A stretch of 64,000 nucleotides of DNA from assembly GCA_039197065.1 (NCBI GenBank), contig JBCCUL010000017.1:1-64000 (forward strand), read 5' to 3'. Of this stretch, positions 1-8,941 are shown piece after piece. Under the pieces are notes generated by a model, which did not search any database, had not been told where the DNA came from, and was given only the letters and a program-made list of their open reading frames with translations. Source of the DNA: JANQPX01 sp039197065. Lineage in GTDB: Bacteria > Pseudomonadota > Alphaproteobacteria > Geminicoccales > Geminicoccaceae. The translations under genes and the position numbers were made by a program. The stretch's first letter is position 1, and every line of letters starts with the position of its first letter.

Positions 1-936
<936 letters not shown>

Positions 937-939
<3 letters not shown>

Positions 940-1086
940 TGTGGCATGCTACCTCACTGACTTTGTGAGCGTTGGCGCCGAATGCGCGCTGTCCTTGACG
1001 GTATGCGCTCCAGGTGGCGTGGCCACCTCATTCATTTTTGAGCGTCGGCGCTGAACGTCCTGTTTTCTTGGCGGTATGCCGTCTTG
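937..1086 (+). repeat. Two tandem copies of the TAG-associated ~70-bp repeat
   Basis: Copy A (937-1011) begins with the clpX stop codon. Copy B (1012-1086) follows directly and contains the perfect palindrome GGTGGC-GTG-GCCACC at 1013-1027. Both then share a CTCAYT core, a GAGCG-like segment and the tail GGTATGC. Related copies lie after the stop codons of the genes ending at 3082 (minus strand), 13424 and 29500, and the palindrome alone after 53837. Likely a REP-like 3'-end element; the function is inferred. Confidence 0.7.
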
Positions 1087-1103
1087 AAGACTGAGCTATA
1101 GGA

Positions 1104-1970
1104 TCAGTTGTCGATCTTCAGGCAGCGTGATTCGCCGATACAGACCTTGCGCAGATAGACGGTTGTCTTGAGCGTTCCGCCCTTGGTGGTCATTGAAACG
1201 GGCAGCGGATTGTCTTCGTCGGTAATCACGAGTTCGATCCAGCGCTTGCCGCCCTCACTCGCCCAGTTGGCCAGCATATCCTTGCTGCTGAAGCCGGCGA
1301 GCGGCTCCATCTGAACCTTGAAGCGGAACGCTGGCCGATCCTCGCCGTCGACATCGATCTGCAGGCGCTCCAAAAGCTCCGCATTCAGCCGATAGCGGCG
1401 ACGGCCGTCAAAAATCTCGAATGTCCGCGAAGCCGATGCTTCCTCGACGGCGATGTTGGTGACACCCGTCCGTCCGCCTCGAAGTTCAGTGATCCAATGA
1501 CGGACCTGCAGAACACCCGTCAGCGGATCAACGGTATCGACCCTAAGTTCCTCGGGCACCTTGCTTTTCCGAGGTTTGCCACGCTTCCAGCTGCCGAGAT
1601 CGGTGATGCCGCCATCCGCCGGATCGTAACGGATCTGAACCTTCCGTTCGCTGCTCTTGGTCTCGTAGGTCGAATCGTAACTGACGGGCTTGGGGCCGTC
1701 CCCATTGGATGCAGGCCTGGTCCTGGCCTCGGCAAAGCTCTTGTAGCCGGTCAGCAGCTTGAAAAGCCCCTGGCTTTTCATTTTGAGGGAACTGCTGACC
1801 TCTCCATCTGCAGGATCGATCTTCAATTGCAGCGACCCTGCGGTCACACCCGCCATCGACATGACGAGGTAGAGCTTCGTCGATTCCAATGGCTCCGCAC
1901 GCGCGTCAACGGATCCCGTGCTCACGCCAGAGACGATCAGGAGAGCCAGAAGCGCCTTACGAAGGTTCAT
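1104..1970 (-). CDS. DUF3108 domain-containing secreted protein
   Basis: Exported protein of about 288 residues with a Sec-type signal peptide (hydrophobic LRKALLALLIVSGV near the N-terminus, likely cut after VDARA). The rest matches the DUF3108 pattern known from proteobacterial envelope proteins: an early VMSMAGVTAGSLQLKI strand, a YDSTYETKSSERKVQIRYD block and a VDPLTGVLQ segment. The family has no proven biochemical role. The start is the second of two adjacent ATGs because GGAG lies five bases before it; a longer non-ATG reading upstream has no ribosome site. It is convergent with clpX and stands alone. Function unknown; family assignment is from recall of the pattern. Confidence 0.8.
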   Translation of the reverse strand: MNLRKALLALLIVSGVSTGSVDARAEPLESTKLYLVMSMAGVTAGSLQLKIDPADGEVSSSLKMKSQGLFKLLTGYKSFAEARTRPASNGDGPKPVSYDSTYETKSSERKVQIRYDPADGGITDLGSWKRGKPRKSKVPEELRVDTVDPLTGVLQVRHWITELRGGRTGVTNIAVEEASASRTFEIFDGRRRYRLNAELLERLQIDVDGEDRPAFRFKVQMEPLAGFSSKDMLANWASEGGKRWIELVITDEDNPLPVSMTTKGGTLKTTVYLRKVCIGESRCLKIDN

Positions 1971-2056
1971 CATTGCTCCGCTCAAAAGTGACCATGGATA
2001 GCTCGGCATGCGACATCATCGGCATAGATGGCGTCACGCGGCAGATTGACAAGTCG

Positions 2057-2073
2057 CGGCCGTTTTTCGGCCG
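2057..2073 (-). terminator. Intrinsic-type hairpin after the AhpD-like gene
   Basis: Perfect 6-bp stem CGGCCG/CGGCCG with a five-base loop, starting one base after the stop codon of the minus-strand gene ending at 2075. No clear U-tract follows, so strength is uncertain. Confidence 0.5.
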
Positions 2074-2074
2074 G

Positions 2075-2647
2075 TCAGCCGCCACCCTCTACCGTCGTTC
2101 TAGCACTTCCCGCATGAACGAGGTCTGACTCGATATCGATCTCCAGCGCCTGGTTGATCCGATTGAACGCGCCGGCGAGACCGATACGCCACGTCAGTTC
2201 AACGATCGCTGCTTCCGAGAAGTGAGCCCGCAGCTGTTCAAAGAAGCGATCGGTTATGCGCTCGGGCTTCTCATTGATCTGAACGGCATAGTGGACCACC
2301 AGTCGATCGACCTCATCCAGCTCAGGGTGATCCTCATAGGCCGGCAAAAGCGCGATGCCTCGCTCGCTCAGACCCGATACCGAGAGCGCCGGCGCATGAT
2401 GCGCGATGCAATAGTTACATTGATTGAGTTTTGCAACCGTGACGTTTAAAAGCTCGACATGACGACGTGTGAGACAGGTCGCTGTCCTCCAGTCGAAAAG
2501 CAAGGCCATGATGTGTTCGAGCACCGGCGGACAGTGGGCCATCGTCCTGACCTGATTGGCGAACGGCCCATAGCTCCCGATCGCGTCATAGATCGGCTGC
2601 AAGCGAGGATCGGCCTCCTCGCGCTCGATATAGGAAAGCCGCGTCAT
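2075..2647 (-). CDS. Carboxymuconolactone decarboxylase / AhpD-like protein
   Basis: Cytoplasmic protein of about 190 residues with the alpha-helical AhpD-like fold signature: a central CNYCIAHH segment gives the redox-type CxxC plus histidine seen in alkylhydroperoxidase-like members, followed by the C-terminal ELTWRIGLAGAFNRIN helix. Such proteins act as peroxidase-linked reductases or decarboxylases; the CxxC favours the redox type. Start chosen at the ATG preceded by AGGAG with a seven-base gap; a longer frame upstream has no such site. Monocistronic, with a hairpin directly after its stop. Substrate cannot be told. Confidence 0.82.
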   Translation of the reverse strand: MTRLSYIEREEADPRLQPIYDAIGSYGPFANQVRTMAHCPPVLEHIMALLFDWRTATCLTRRHVELLNVTVAKLNQCNYCIAHHAPALSVSGLSERGIALLPAYEDHPELDEVDRLVVHYAVQINEKPERITDRFFEQLRAHFSEAAIVELTWRIGLAGAFNRINQALEIDIESDLVHAGSARTTVEGGG

Positions 2648-2797
2648 GTCCCCGCTCCTATCGCCATCCTCATGCGGACGACACATAGTGGTCATCGACA
2701 AATCATCAAGCAACATCAGTGATCGCAGGAATTCGTCCCATCTTTCGAATGGCTTCTTAGGCCCTTCTTAAGATCTCCATGTCATCTTATTTCGCGA

Positions 2798-2871
2798 TCC
2801 ATGCGATCCTGGGCATCCACCCACCCGATGGCTGCGTTGGGGCGAGGCTCGGACTCCCAGGATCGCATGGA
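2798..2871. repeat. Perfect 16-bp inverted repeat in a gene-poor spacer
   Basis: The arms TCCATGCGATCCTGGG (2798-2813) and its exact reverse complement (2856-2871) flank 42 bases. It lies in the ~430-bp stretch between the AhpD-like start and the dctM end, where I see no credible gene. It could be a long-loop hairpin at the end of the dctM transcript or the remains of a small mobile element. Confidence 0.5.
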
Positions 2872-3013
2872 CCAGCAAGATACGCAGGATGATAGCCAGA
2901 TCGGGTTAAACAAGGATGAACGCGGCAGGCCGCCTTACGCATCGGTCGGAACTCTATGCAGCTGGTATGACATAACGTCAGGCAGGCTAAGACCCAGGAA
3001 GCCCCCCGACGAG

Positions 3014-3084
3014 AGCCGCATACCCTGCAAGTTCCTGGCGCGCTCATCGATTACGGCAAAACCAATGAGATGGCCACGCCACTA
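3014..3084 (-). repeat. Minus-strand copy of the TAG-associated repeat after dctM
   Basis: Read on the minus strand it begins with the dctM stop TAG, continues TGGCGTGGCCATCTCATT, and ends about 70 bases later in GGGTATGCGGC. This matches the copies at 1012 and 29498 in head, core and tail. Its orientation follows dctM, so the family tracks the host gene's direction on both strands. Confidence 0.65.
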
Positions 3085-4392
3085 GCCGGGGGCCTGGCGC
3101 ATGGTTTCGGGAAGGAATGTGGCGAGTTCCGGGAACATGACAAGGATGATGACCATCAGGCACATCAAAAGGAAGAACGGCAGCGCGGTTCGCGCGATGT
3201 AGCTGATCTCGTGGCCGGTCATGCCCTGAAGGACGAAGAGGTTGAAGCCGATCGGCGGTGTGATCTGGGCCATTTCGACCACGACCACGATGAAAATGCC
3301 GAACCAGATCATGTCGATGCCGGCGCCGCGCACCATCGGGTCGACCACGGCCATGGTGAGCACCACCGAGCTGATGCCGTCCAGGAAACAGCCGAGGATG
3401 ATGTAAAACACGGTCAGCGCCGCGATCAGGGCGATGGGGCTGAGTTCCATGGAGGCGATCCAGCCGGCGAGCGCTCTCGGCAGGCCGGTGAAGCCCATGG
3501 CGAGCGCCAGAAAGGCTGCGCCTGCGAGGATCATGGCGATCATGCAGGACGTGCGCGTGGCGCCCATCAGGCTCACCGTGAAGCTCTCCCAGGTGAGCGA
3601 GCCTTGAATGGCCGCAAGGCAAAGGGCGCCGATCACCCCGAAGGCGGCGGCCTCGGTCGCGGTGGCGAAGCCCAGATAGATCGAGCCCAGCACCAGGATG
3701 ATCAGACAGATGACCGGGATGAGGAAGCGGCTTTCGGCGACCCGTTCGGCGAAGGTGAGCTTTCGATCCGGCGCCGGCACCTGGTCTTTCCTGATAAAGG
3801 ACCAGATGGCGATGTAGCCCATGAAGAGGCTGGCCAGGGTCAATCCGGGCAGGATGCCGGCCATGAACAGTTTGGAGATCGATTCCTGGATGGTGACGCC
3901 GTAGACGATCAGCGTCAGCGACGGCGGGATCATCAAGCCGAGGGTGCCGGCACCGGCGAGCGTGCCGACGATCAGCATCTCCGGGTAGCCGCGCCGCCGA
4001 AGTTCGGGGATCGACATCTTGCCGACGGTCGTGACGGTGGCGGCGGAACTGCCCGAGACCGCAGCGAACACGGTGCAGCCGACGATATTGGTATGGAGAA
4101 GCCTGCCCGGCAGGTTCGCCATCCAGGGCGCAAGCCCCTTGAACATATCCTCGGAAAGCCTTGTGCGAAAAAGGATTTCCCCCATCCAGATGAAGAGCGG
4201 CAACGCCGTCAGCGACCAGGATGAGGACATGCGCCAGATCGTGGTGATCATGGCGTCGCCCGCCGGCCTCGAGGTGAAGATCTCCATGCCGAACCAGGCG
4301 ACGCCGAGCAGCGCCAGGCCGACCCAGACGCCCGTGCCGAGCAGCAGGAAGAGAACGAAAAGGAACAGCCCCGTCAGATAAATCTCATCCAT
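3082..4392 (-). CDS. dctM: TRAP transporter large permease subunit DctM
   Basis: Inner-membrane protein of about 436 residues forming the ion-coupled translocation channel of a tripartite ATP-independent periplasmic importer. Many hydrophobic helices are present, along with the family landmarks GSSAATVTTVG (about residue 125) and GTLGLMIPPSLTLIVYG (about 160). ATG at 4392 is used; a GTG two codons upstream is equally open and neither has a strong ribosome site. It is last in a minus-strand operon dctP-dctQ-dctM, 45 bases after dctQ. The stop TAG is the first three bases of a dispersed repeat. Substrate is set by the DctP receptor and is probably a carboxylate. Confidence 0.95.
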   Translation of the reverse strand: MDEIYLTGLFLFVLFLLLGTGVWVGLALLGVAWFGMEIFTSRPAGDAMITTIWRMSSSWSLTALPLFIWMGEILFRTRLSEDMFKGLAPWMANLPGRLLHTNIVGCTVFAAVSGSSAATVTTVGKMSIPELRRRGYPEMLIVGTLAGAGTLGLMIPPSLTLIVYGVTIQESISKLFMAGILPGLTLASLFMGYIAIWSFIRKDQVPAPDRKLTFAERVAESRFLIPVICLIILVLGSIYLGFATATEAAAFGVIGALCLAAIQGSLTWESFTVSLMGATRTSCMIAMILAGAAFLALAMGFTGLPRALAGWIASMELSPIALIAALTVFYIILGCFLDGISSVVLTMAVVDPMVRGAGIDMIWFGIFIVVVVEMAQITPPIGFNLFVLQGMTGHEISYIARTALPFFLLMCLMVIILVMFPELATFLPETMRQAPG

Positions 4393-4437
4393 GGCCACGG
4401 GCCGCCCGGCAAGAGTTGACGACAGGCGTCCCGTGCC

Positions 4438-4956
4438 TCATTCGACCGATCCCTTGCCGAGTTCATAGCTCCCGCCGCGCAGGATCTGGATCCAGCGATC
4501 GATCATCGCGACAGCGAACAGAGTGGCGCCGATGGCCATGGGCAACTGCGGGATCCAGATCGGGGTGGCGTCCTGTCCTTGTGAGATGTCGTTCAGCTTG
4601 ATCGAGATCTGCACGGCCTTGATGGCGTAGACCGCGAGGAAAACCGCGAGGACCGAGCCGACGCCAAAGCACCAGATCTCCGCCATGCGGCGATAGCGGC
4701 CAAGCTGGCTGAGCACCAGCGAGACCCGGATATGGCCGCCATGGTTCAAGGTATGCGCCAGCGCGAAGAAGGAGGCAGCCGCCATGCAGTAGCCGGCATA
4801 GGCGGTCGATCCCAGGAAAACCGTGCTCGACCAGCGGGCCAGCATCTGGAGGCAGATGATGACCAGGAGTGCAATCAGGCAAAGGGCCGCAAGCGCGCCT
4901 GCAAAGTCGTAAAGACGATCCAGCCAGACGCGCAGTTTTTGGGGGGAATCGGCCAT
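4438..4956 (-). CDS. dctQ: TRAP transporter small permease subunit DctQ
   Basis: Small four-helix membrane subunit (about 172 residues) that pairs with DctM. Hydrophobic segments are visible near residues 20-40, 55-75, 95-115 and 135-155, and HTLNHGGHIRVSLV fits the conserved loop of the family. The ATG at 4956 is chosen: a TTG 12 codons upstream lies inside the hairpin that separates this gene from dctP and is unlikely to be used. It sits between dctP and dctM, so identity is supported by both sequence and context. Confidence 0.92.
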   Translation of the reverse strand: MADSPQKLRVWLDRLYDFAGALAALCLIALLVIICLQMLARWSSTVFLGSTAYAGYCMAAASFFALAHTLNHGGHIRVSLVLSQLGRYRRMAEIWCFGVGSVLAVFLAVYAIKAVQISIKLNDISQGQDATPIWIPQLPMAIGATLFAVAMIDRWIQILRGGSYELGKGSVE

Positions 4957-4968
4957 GGCCCTGCGCTC

Positions 4969-5009
4969 AAAAAGAGCTTTGCGGGGCGACAATCGCCGCC
5001 CCGCAAGCT
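4969..5009 (-). terminator. Attenuating terminator between dctP and dctQ
   Basis: On the minus strand AGCTTGCGGGGCG pairs with CGCCCCGCAAAGCT (one bulged A), followed by a run of five Ts. It sits just after the dctP stop. Partial read-through would give more receptor than permease, a known arrangement in binding-protein-dependent importers; that use is inferred. Confidence 0.75.
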
Positions 5010-5013
5010 GCCG

Positions 5014-5985
5014 TCACTGGGCCTTGAAGGCGTCGACGATCGCTTGGCCCTGATCGCCGGCGGCTTCCAGCCACTCGGCGGTCATGGTCTCGCCGATGCC
5101 AAGCAGGTCGGTTTTCAGCGTGTCGCCGGGCGGCTGCACGGTCATGCCGTTCGAGGACAGCTGTTCCTTATACCACTCAGCCAGCTCCATCGACTTGGCC
5201 GTGCCGGCCTCTTCGGCCGTCGCCGCGCAATCCTTGAGGACGCCCTGAGTGCCTTCGCTAAGCCCGGACCAGCTGTCCTTGTTCACGAAGACGTAGTTCC
5301 TGGGCAGCCAGGCGTCGGTGGCGTACCAATGGGTCAGATGTTCCCAGACCTTCTCGTCATAGCCGGTGGAGCCGGACGAGATGAAGCTCTCGGCGACGCC
5401 GGTCGCCAGCGCCTGGCTGAGCTCGGCCGCTTCGATCTGCACCGGCACCGCGCCCATCAGCTCGGCCATGCGCGCGGTGGCGTTGTTGTAGCTGCGGAAC
5501 TTCACGCCTTCCATGTCGGCTGCTGAGTTCACCTCCTTCTTGGCGTAGATGCCTTGAGGCGGCCAGGGCACGGAGTAAAGCAGAACGAGATTCTGCTCAT
5601 CAAGCACCGTCTCCAGGGTCGGCTTGGCGATCTCCCAGAGCTTGACCGAGGCCTCATAGCCGGTCGCCATGAACGGCACGCTATCGACGCCGAAGATGGC
5701 GCTCTCATTTTGATGCGCGGACAAAAGCCGCTCGCCGATCGGCGCTTGCCCCGTCTGCACGGCGCGCTTGATGTCGCTGCCGGAGAACAGGGAGCCATTG
5801 CCGTGGATCACCAGCTCCAGCTCGCCAGCGGAGCCCTCGGCGACGCATTCGGCGAACACCTTGCCGGTCTCGGTATGAAAATTGTTGTCGGGATAGGCCA
5901 TCGGCATATCCCAGGTCTCGGCTGCCGCCGGCAGAGCCAGAACGGTCAAGAGAGCGGTGCTTGTCATGAGTGCGAGCGTTTTCAC
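5014..5985 (-). CDS. dctP: TRAP transporter periplasmic substrate-binding protein DctP
   Basis: Periplasmic receptor (about 323 residues) that delivers substrate to DctQM. The start is GTG at 5985, six bases after a perfect AAGGAGG; upstream in-frame candidates have no site. The protein opens with a signal peptide (KTLALMTSTALLTVLALPAAA, cut before ETWDM). The DctP-family core follows: HTETGKVFAECV, then GVKFRSYNN near residue 165, which holds the arginine that usually binds the substrate carboxylate. A gene for an Asp/Glu racemase-family enzyme lies 126 bases upstream on the same strand. Together they suggest import and processing of a chiral carboxylate or amino-acid derivative, which is inference. 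Confidence 0.92.
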   Translation of the reverse strand: MKTLALMTSTALLTVLALPAAAETWDMPMAYPDNNFHTETGKVFAECVAEGSAGELELVIHGNGSLFSGSDIKRAVQTGQAPIGERLLSAHQNESAIFGVDSVPFMATGYEASVKLWEIAKPTLETVLDEQNLVLLYSVPWPPQGIYAKKEVNSAADMEGVKFRSYNNATARMAELMGAVPVQIEAAELSQALATGVAESFISSGSTGYDEKVWEHLTHWYATDAWLPRNYVFVNKDSWSGLSEGTQGVLKDCAATAEEAGTAKSMELAEWYKEQLSSNGMTVQPPGDTLKTDLLGIGETMTAEWLEAAGDQGQAIVDAFKAQ

Positions 5986-6111
5986 CAAAAGCCTCCTTAT
6001 TTTCATTTGATTACGATCTTTTTTCATGCTGGCCGGTTTTTCACCGATCGCCAACGTTTTTCTTGATCAATGATCAGGTCGCAACCCTGTGGTCTGTCGA
6101 CGTGGCCAGCG

Positions 6112-6858
6112 TCACCCGCTGCCCGCCCTGGCGAGCGCTTTTTCGCCGAATGCCGGCGGCGTCAGGCCACGATGCCACCAGCCCAGCAGCCCGATGATAT
6201 CATAAACCGGCAGGCCGACGGCGGCGGCGAGGGATTGGGCATAGGGGGCCATGTTCGTGCATTCCAGAACGATCGCGCCGACATCGGGCGCTTTGACGAT
6301 CAGGCGGCGTCCGGCGTCGACGACATCGGCTTCGGCCTTCTCCACATCCAGGGTGGGAAGGTCGTTTTGAATGATGCGCGCCAGTTCCCGACCGCCCTCG
6401 ACGCCCTCGATCGGCAAGTCGGTCGGCGCGCCGACACCCACGAAATGCGCGGCGGTCAGTTGGCTGCTGTCGATGGTCAGCACACCGACCCGCTTGCCCG
6501 CCGGCAGGGTCGATTGCACCAGCGGGATCTGGCAGAGGCTGGAGGCGACCACGGGCACGCGGCAGCGGCCCGCAAGTTCCTTCTGGGCGATCGCCATGAA
6601 GCCGCATGATGTCGTAAGCCCGGCAACCCCCTCGTCCACAAGGCCGTGCGCCGCCTCGACGAAAGCGTCCATGATCGAGCCCGTCGGACCGTCCGCCGTG
6701 ACGATCTTGTCGACGGTCGCAGGCTCGATAACCGCGTAGCGCACGCCGTAAGGAAAGGTGTCAGGATCGCCGATATCACCCGGCACCCGCGGAAAGCGGG
6801 TGTTGAGCATCAAGATGCCAAGCGTCTTCGAGGGCGATCCGGCGATAGCATCGTTCAC
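6112..6858 (-). CDS. Aspartate/glutamate/hydantoin racemase-family protein
   Basis: Cytoplasmic enzyme of 248 residues. The two catalytic cysteines of the Asp/Glu racemase fold are visible in TTSCGFMA (about residue 85) and VLECTNMAPY (about 200), about 115 residues apart as the family requires. Members racemise amino acids or hydantoins, or decarboxylate arylmalonates. It starts at GTG preceded by GGAGGA at about eight bases. It is first in a co-directional set with dctP-dctQ-dctM, so the enzyme probably acts on the imported compound. Exact substrate unknown. Confidence 0.85.
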   Translation of the reverse strand: MNDAIAGSPSKTLGILMLNTRFPRVPGDIGDPDTFPYGVRYAVIEPATVDKIVTADGPTGSIMDAFVEAAHGLVDEGVAGLTTSCGFMAIAQKELAGRCRVPVVASSLCQIPLVQSTLPAGKRVGVLTIDSSQLTAAHFVGVGAPTDLPIEGVEGGRELARIIQNDLPTLDVEKAEADVVDAGRRLIVKAPDVGAIVLECTNMAPYAQSLAAAVGLPVYDIIGLLGWWHRGLTPPAFGEKALARAGSG

Positions 6859-7017
6859 GACGTGTCTCCTCCGCGGAGCGGCGAACCTAAGGATGCCACA
6901 AACACGGTCCTCTTTTCAAAACATTGCCATTTGTCCTCATCGAACTGACATCATCTTCATAGGCTTTTGGGAGGAACGACAAGCTGTTGGGCTTTGGAGA
7001 ATGGGGAGGCAAAGGCG

Positions 7018-7548
7018 ATGAATACGACCTATAGCGAGGCGGAGCTGCACCTGTTGGCCGGCGTGCCTCATATGATCGGCTCGGCGATGGCGATGGCCGG
7101 CAAGAGCGGTTTCATCGGCACGGGCAAGGAGATGTTCGCGAGCGCCAAATCGGTCCTGGCCGGCGTCAAGGACTATCCGAACAACAGCCTGATCCAGCAG
7201 GTGCTGCCCAATGTCGAGGACGGCGCGGGTGCTGCCATGGGCGAAGCCAAGAAGACGCGCGAATGGCTGTCGACGCGGATCAAGGACAAAAGCGTCGCGT
7301 CGCGCGAAGACATGCAGGCGCTGGCGATCGAGGACTGCCGCTCGGCCGTTGCCCTGATCGACGCCAAAGCCTCGCCCTCCGAAGCGGCTGAATACAAACA
7401 ATGGGCGCTTTCGGTCGCCGAGAACGTGGCTATGGCCGCCTCCGAGGGTGGATTTCTCGGCTTTGGCGGCGAACAGTTCAGCGAACCCGAACAGAAGTTG
7501 CTTGCCGAGATCGAGACAGCACTCGGCGCCACCAGAAGCTTCGTCTGA
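7018..7548 (+). CDS. Conserved-looking hypothetical protein (176 aa)
   Basis: I do not recognise this protein. It starts at ATG after GGAGG with an eight-base gap. It is soluble-looking, with no signal peptide, and largely helical. Features include an alternating Ala/Met-rich segment (GSAMAMAGKSGFIGTGKEMF, residues 22-41), a charged middle and GGFLGFGGEQFSEPEQ near residue 145. The two glycine-rich FIGTG and FLGFGG segments flank the helical core like an internal pseudo-symmetry. Codon use is like that of the neighbouring core genes, so it is likely real. It is divergent from the racemase-TRAP operon. Confidence 0.75.
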   Translation: MNTTYSEAELHLLAGVPHMIGSAMAMAGKSGFIGTGKEMFASAKSVLAGVKDYPNNSLIQQVLPNVEDGAGAAMGEAKKTREWLSTRIKDKSVASREDMQALAIEDCRSAVALIDAKASPSEAAEYKQWALSVAENVAMAASEGGFLGFGGEQFSEPEQKLLAEIETALGATRSFV

Positions 7549-7843
7549 CGTCCGCCAGGGGTCCCGCCGGCGCCGTCGACAGGAGCCAGATCGAGGAGCG
7601 TCAACGTGAAGGAAGAGGCGATGCCCCTTTGCCGACGCGTCCCGATCTTCCTCTGACGCAGAGGCGTGTCGACTGACCTAATGAGGCCTGGTGACGACGT
7701 TAGGCTGATCGAAAGTCTTCACCCGATGCCGTCTCTATTCGCGGCTCGCTTCGATTTGGTGATGAGTAACAACAGTGAGTTTAAGTGGATTTCCGTTCAG
7801 CAGGTATACTCCTCCTAATCTCTTTGAGGACCGAACAGTGTTA
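7549..7843. other. Gene-free spacer before the MITE-like element
   Basis: No credible open frame on either strand. A short CCTCTG-ACG-CAGAGG hairpin at 7650-7664 may end transcription of the upstream gene. The last ~100 bases become AT-rich. TTA at 7841-7843 is the left target duplication of the next element. Confidence 0.5.
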
Positions 7844-8108
7844 GAGCCCGTTCGAGAAGTTATCGAATGATTTCATCGTCTTGCAGTCGAGATCAGGTGA
7901 GGAAGAGGGCGCCGAGCGATGCGGCGCATCGGTCAAGGCCGATGACGAGGCCTGAGCCGGCTGCAAGGCGACCCTTTGGGTGGCCTTGTCCTTGACGCCT
8001 GCTTCGTCCCGTGACGCTTGCGGTGCGCCGCACTGCGGCGCATCCCGCTCCTCGCATCCGCCGAAGGACAAGGCCATGAAATCGCTCGATAACTTTTCGA
8101 ACGGGCTC
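7844..8108. mobile_element. 265-bp MITE-like element with ~35-bp terminal inverted repeats
   Basis: The left end GAGCCCGTTCGAGAAGTTAT and the right end, read inward on the opposite strand, agree at all but one of the first 20 positions and stay similar for about 35 bp. The element is flanked by direct TTA on both sides (7841-7843 and 8109-8111), a 3-bp target duplication. The interior is GC-rich and holds no transposase; a 78-codon minus-strand frame inside is not convincing as a gene. This fits a non-autonomous element mobilised in trans by an IS, perhaps IS5-like given the short duplication. Confidence 0.75.
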
Positions 8109-8174
8109 TTAGTGTCATAGAAAGCAAACAGTTAAATTGACTTATCTTCTCGTCAACATACTTCTTTGATTTTC

Positions 8175-8768
8175 ATGCTTTTTGGATATAGTGCCGTGCC
8201 CGATAGCGAAGAGCGTGTTTCCAGCCTGATCGGTGATGGGATTTTCCTGAGGTTTAGCTGTTCAGACTGCGTCATCCCAGGCGTCTACTATATGGGTAGT
8301 CCGATCCATGGATTGCGAGAAACACTCAGTCCGCGAGAGGTCATTGCGAGATATGGTGATCTCCGGCTGTCCGAATTGACGTCACTACGTTGCACGTCAT
8401 GCGGATCAGATCTCTCCTTTTATGGCATTCTTGATAGAGAGTCGCTCATGTCAGAGACTGAATTCAAAGACTATGCTGAAGATGTCTTCACTCAATATTT
8501 GATTAAGTTCGTGGTGCTGGCTGTGTCCGCGCTCGGACTTATGGGCCTGTCGACAGTTCTTCCGAAACAGCTAGCCCTAATCCTCATTCCGTCGCTTCTC
8601 ATGTCGGCTACGCTCATTGTCATTTTCTTGATTGCCTTCAACTACTGGGACCGATTTAGACTGACGGTCGTGCTCTTCGAGCAGAACATTCGTTCGGTGA
8701 CACTGGCGTTTCTTTTTGCGTGTTTGATCGTCGCCATGCTGGCGTTCGCTGCGGTCCGGCTACTGTAG
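8175..8768 (+). CDS. Hypothetical membrane protein with two CxxC pairs
   Basis: Not recognised. About 197 residues. The N-terminal half holds CSDC (near residue 30) and CTSC (near 75), a spacing suited to one bound zinc. The C-terminal half has three strongly hydrophobic segments. The arrangement resembles a cytosolic zinc-ribbon anchored by transmembrane helices. The region is visibly more AT-rich than its neighbours and lies next to a mobile element, so recent acquisition is possible. No good ribosome site marks the start; a TTG three codons earlier is an alternative. Confidence 0.6.
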   Translation: MLFGYSAVPDSEERVSSLIGDGIFLRFSCSDCVIPGVYYMGSPIHGLRETLSPREVIARYGDLRLSELTSLRCTSCGSDLSFYGILDRESLMSETEFKDYAEDVFTQYLIKFVVLAVSALGLMGLSTVLPKQLALILIPSLLMSATLIVIFLIAFNYWDRFRLTVVLFEQNIRSVTLAFLFACLIVAMLAFAAVRLL

Positions 8769-8941
8769 GCGCGTGCAAGCAACTCTTTAGGACTTAGCGG
8801 TTTAAAGCTGAATGAATGCCTAGTGGCAGCTCCTGACACCAGGCCATCTCCTCCCCGCTTGACGTTCCGGTACAATCCCGCTCATCTACGCAACGATGCT
8901 AACACGGCCTCGGGGGCGGCCGTTTTTTGGGAGAACGGGGG

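Noticed and set aside
2787..3047. An 86-codon minus-strand frame between the AhpD-like and dctM genes
   Set aside because: It runs through the inverted repeat and the TAG-associated repeat tail and has Cys/Arg/Pro-rich shadow-like composition.
3070..4224. A 384-codon plus-strand frame opposite dctM
   Set aside because: Composition (His/Asp/Glu/Arg/Gly-rich) is that of an antisense shadow of a GC-rich membrane-protein gene, and there is no ribosome site.
7841..8077. A 78-codon frame inside the MITE-like element
   Set aside because: It begins and ends within the repeat and uses its inverted end as coding sequence; no ribosome site.
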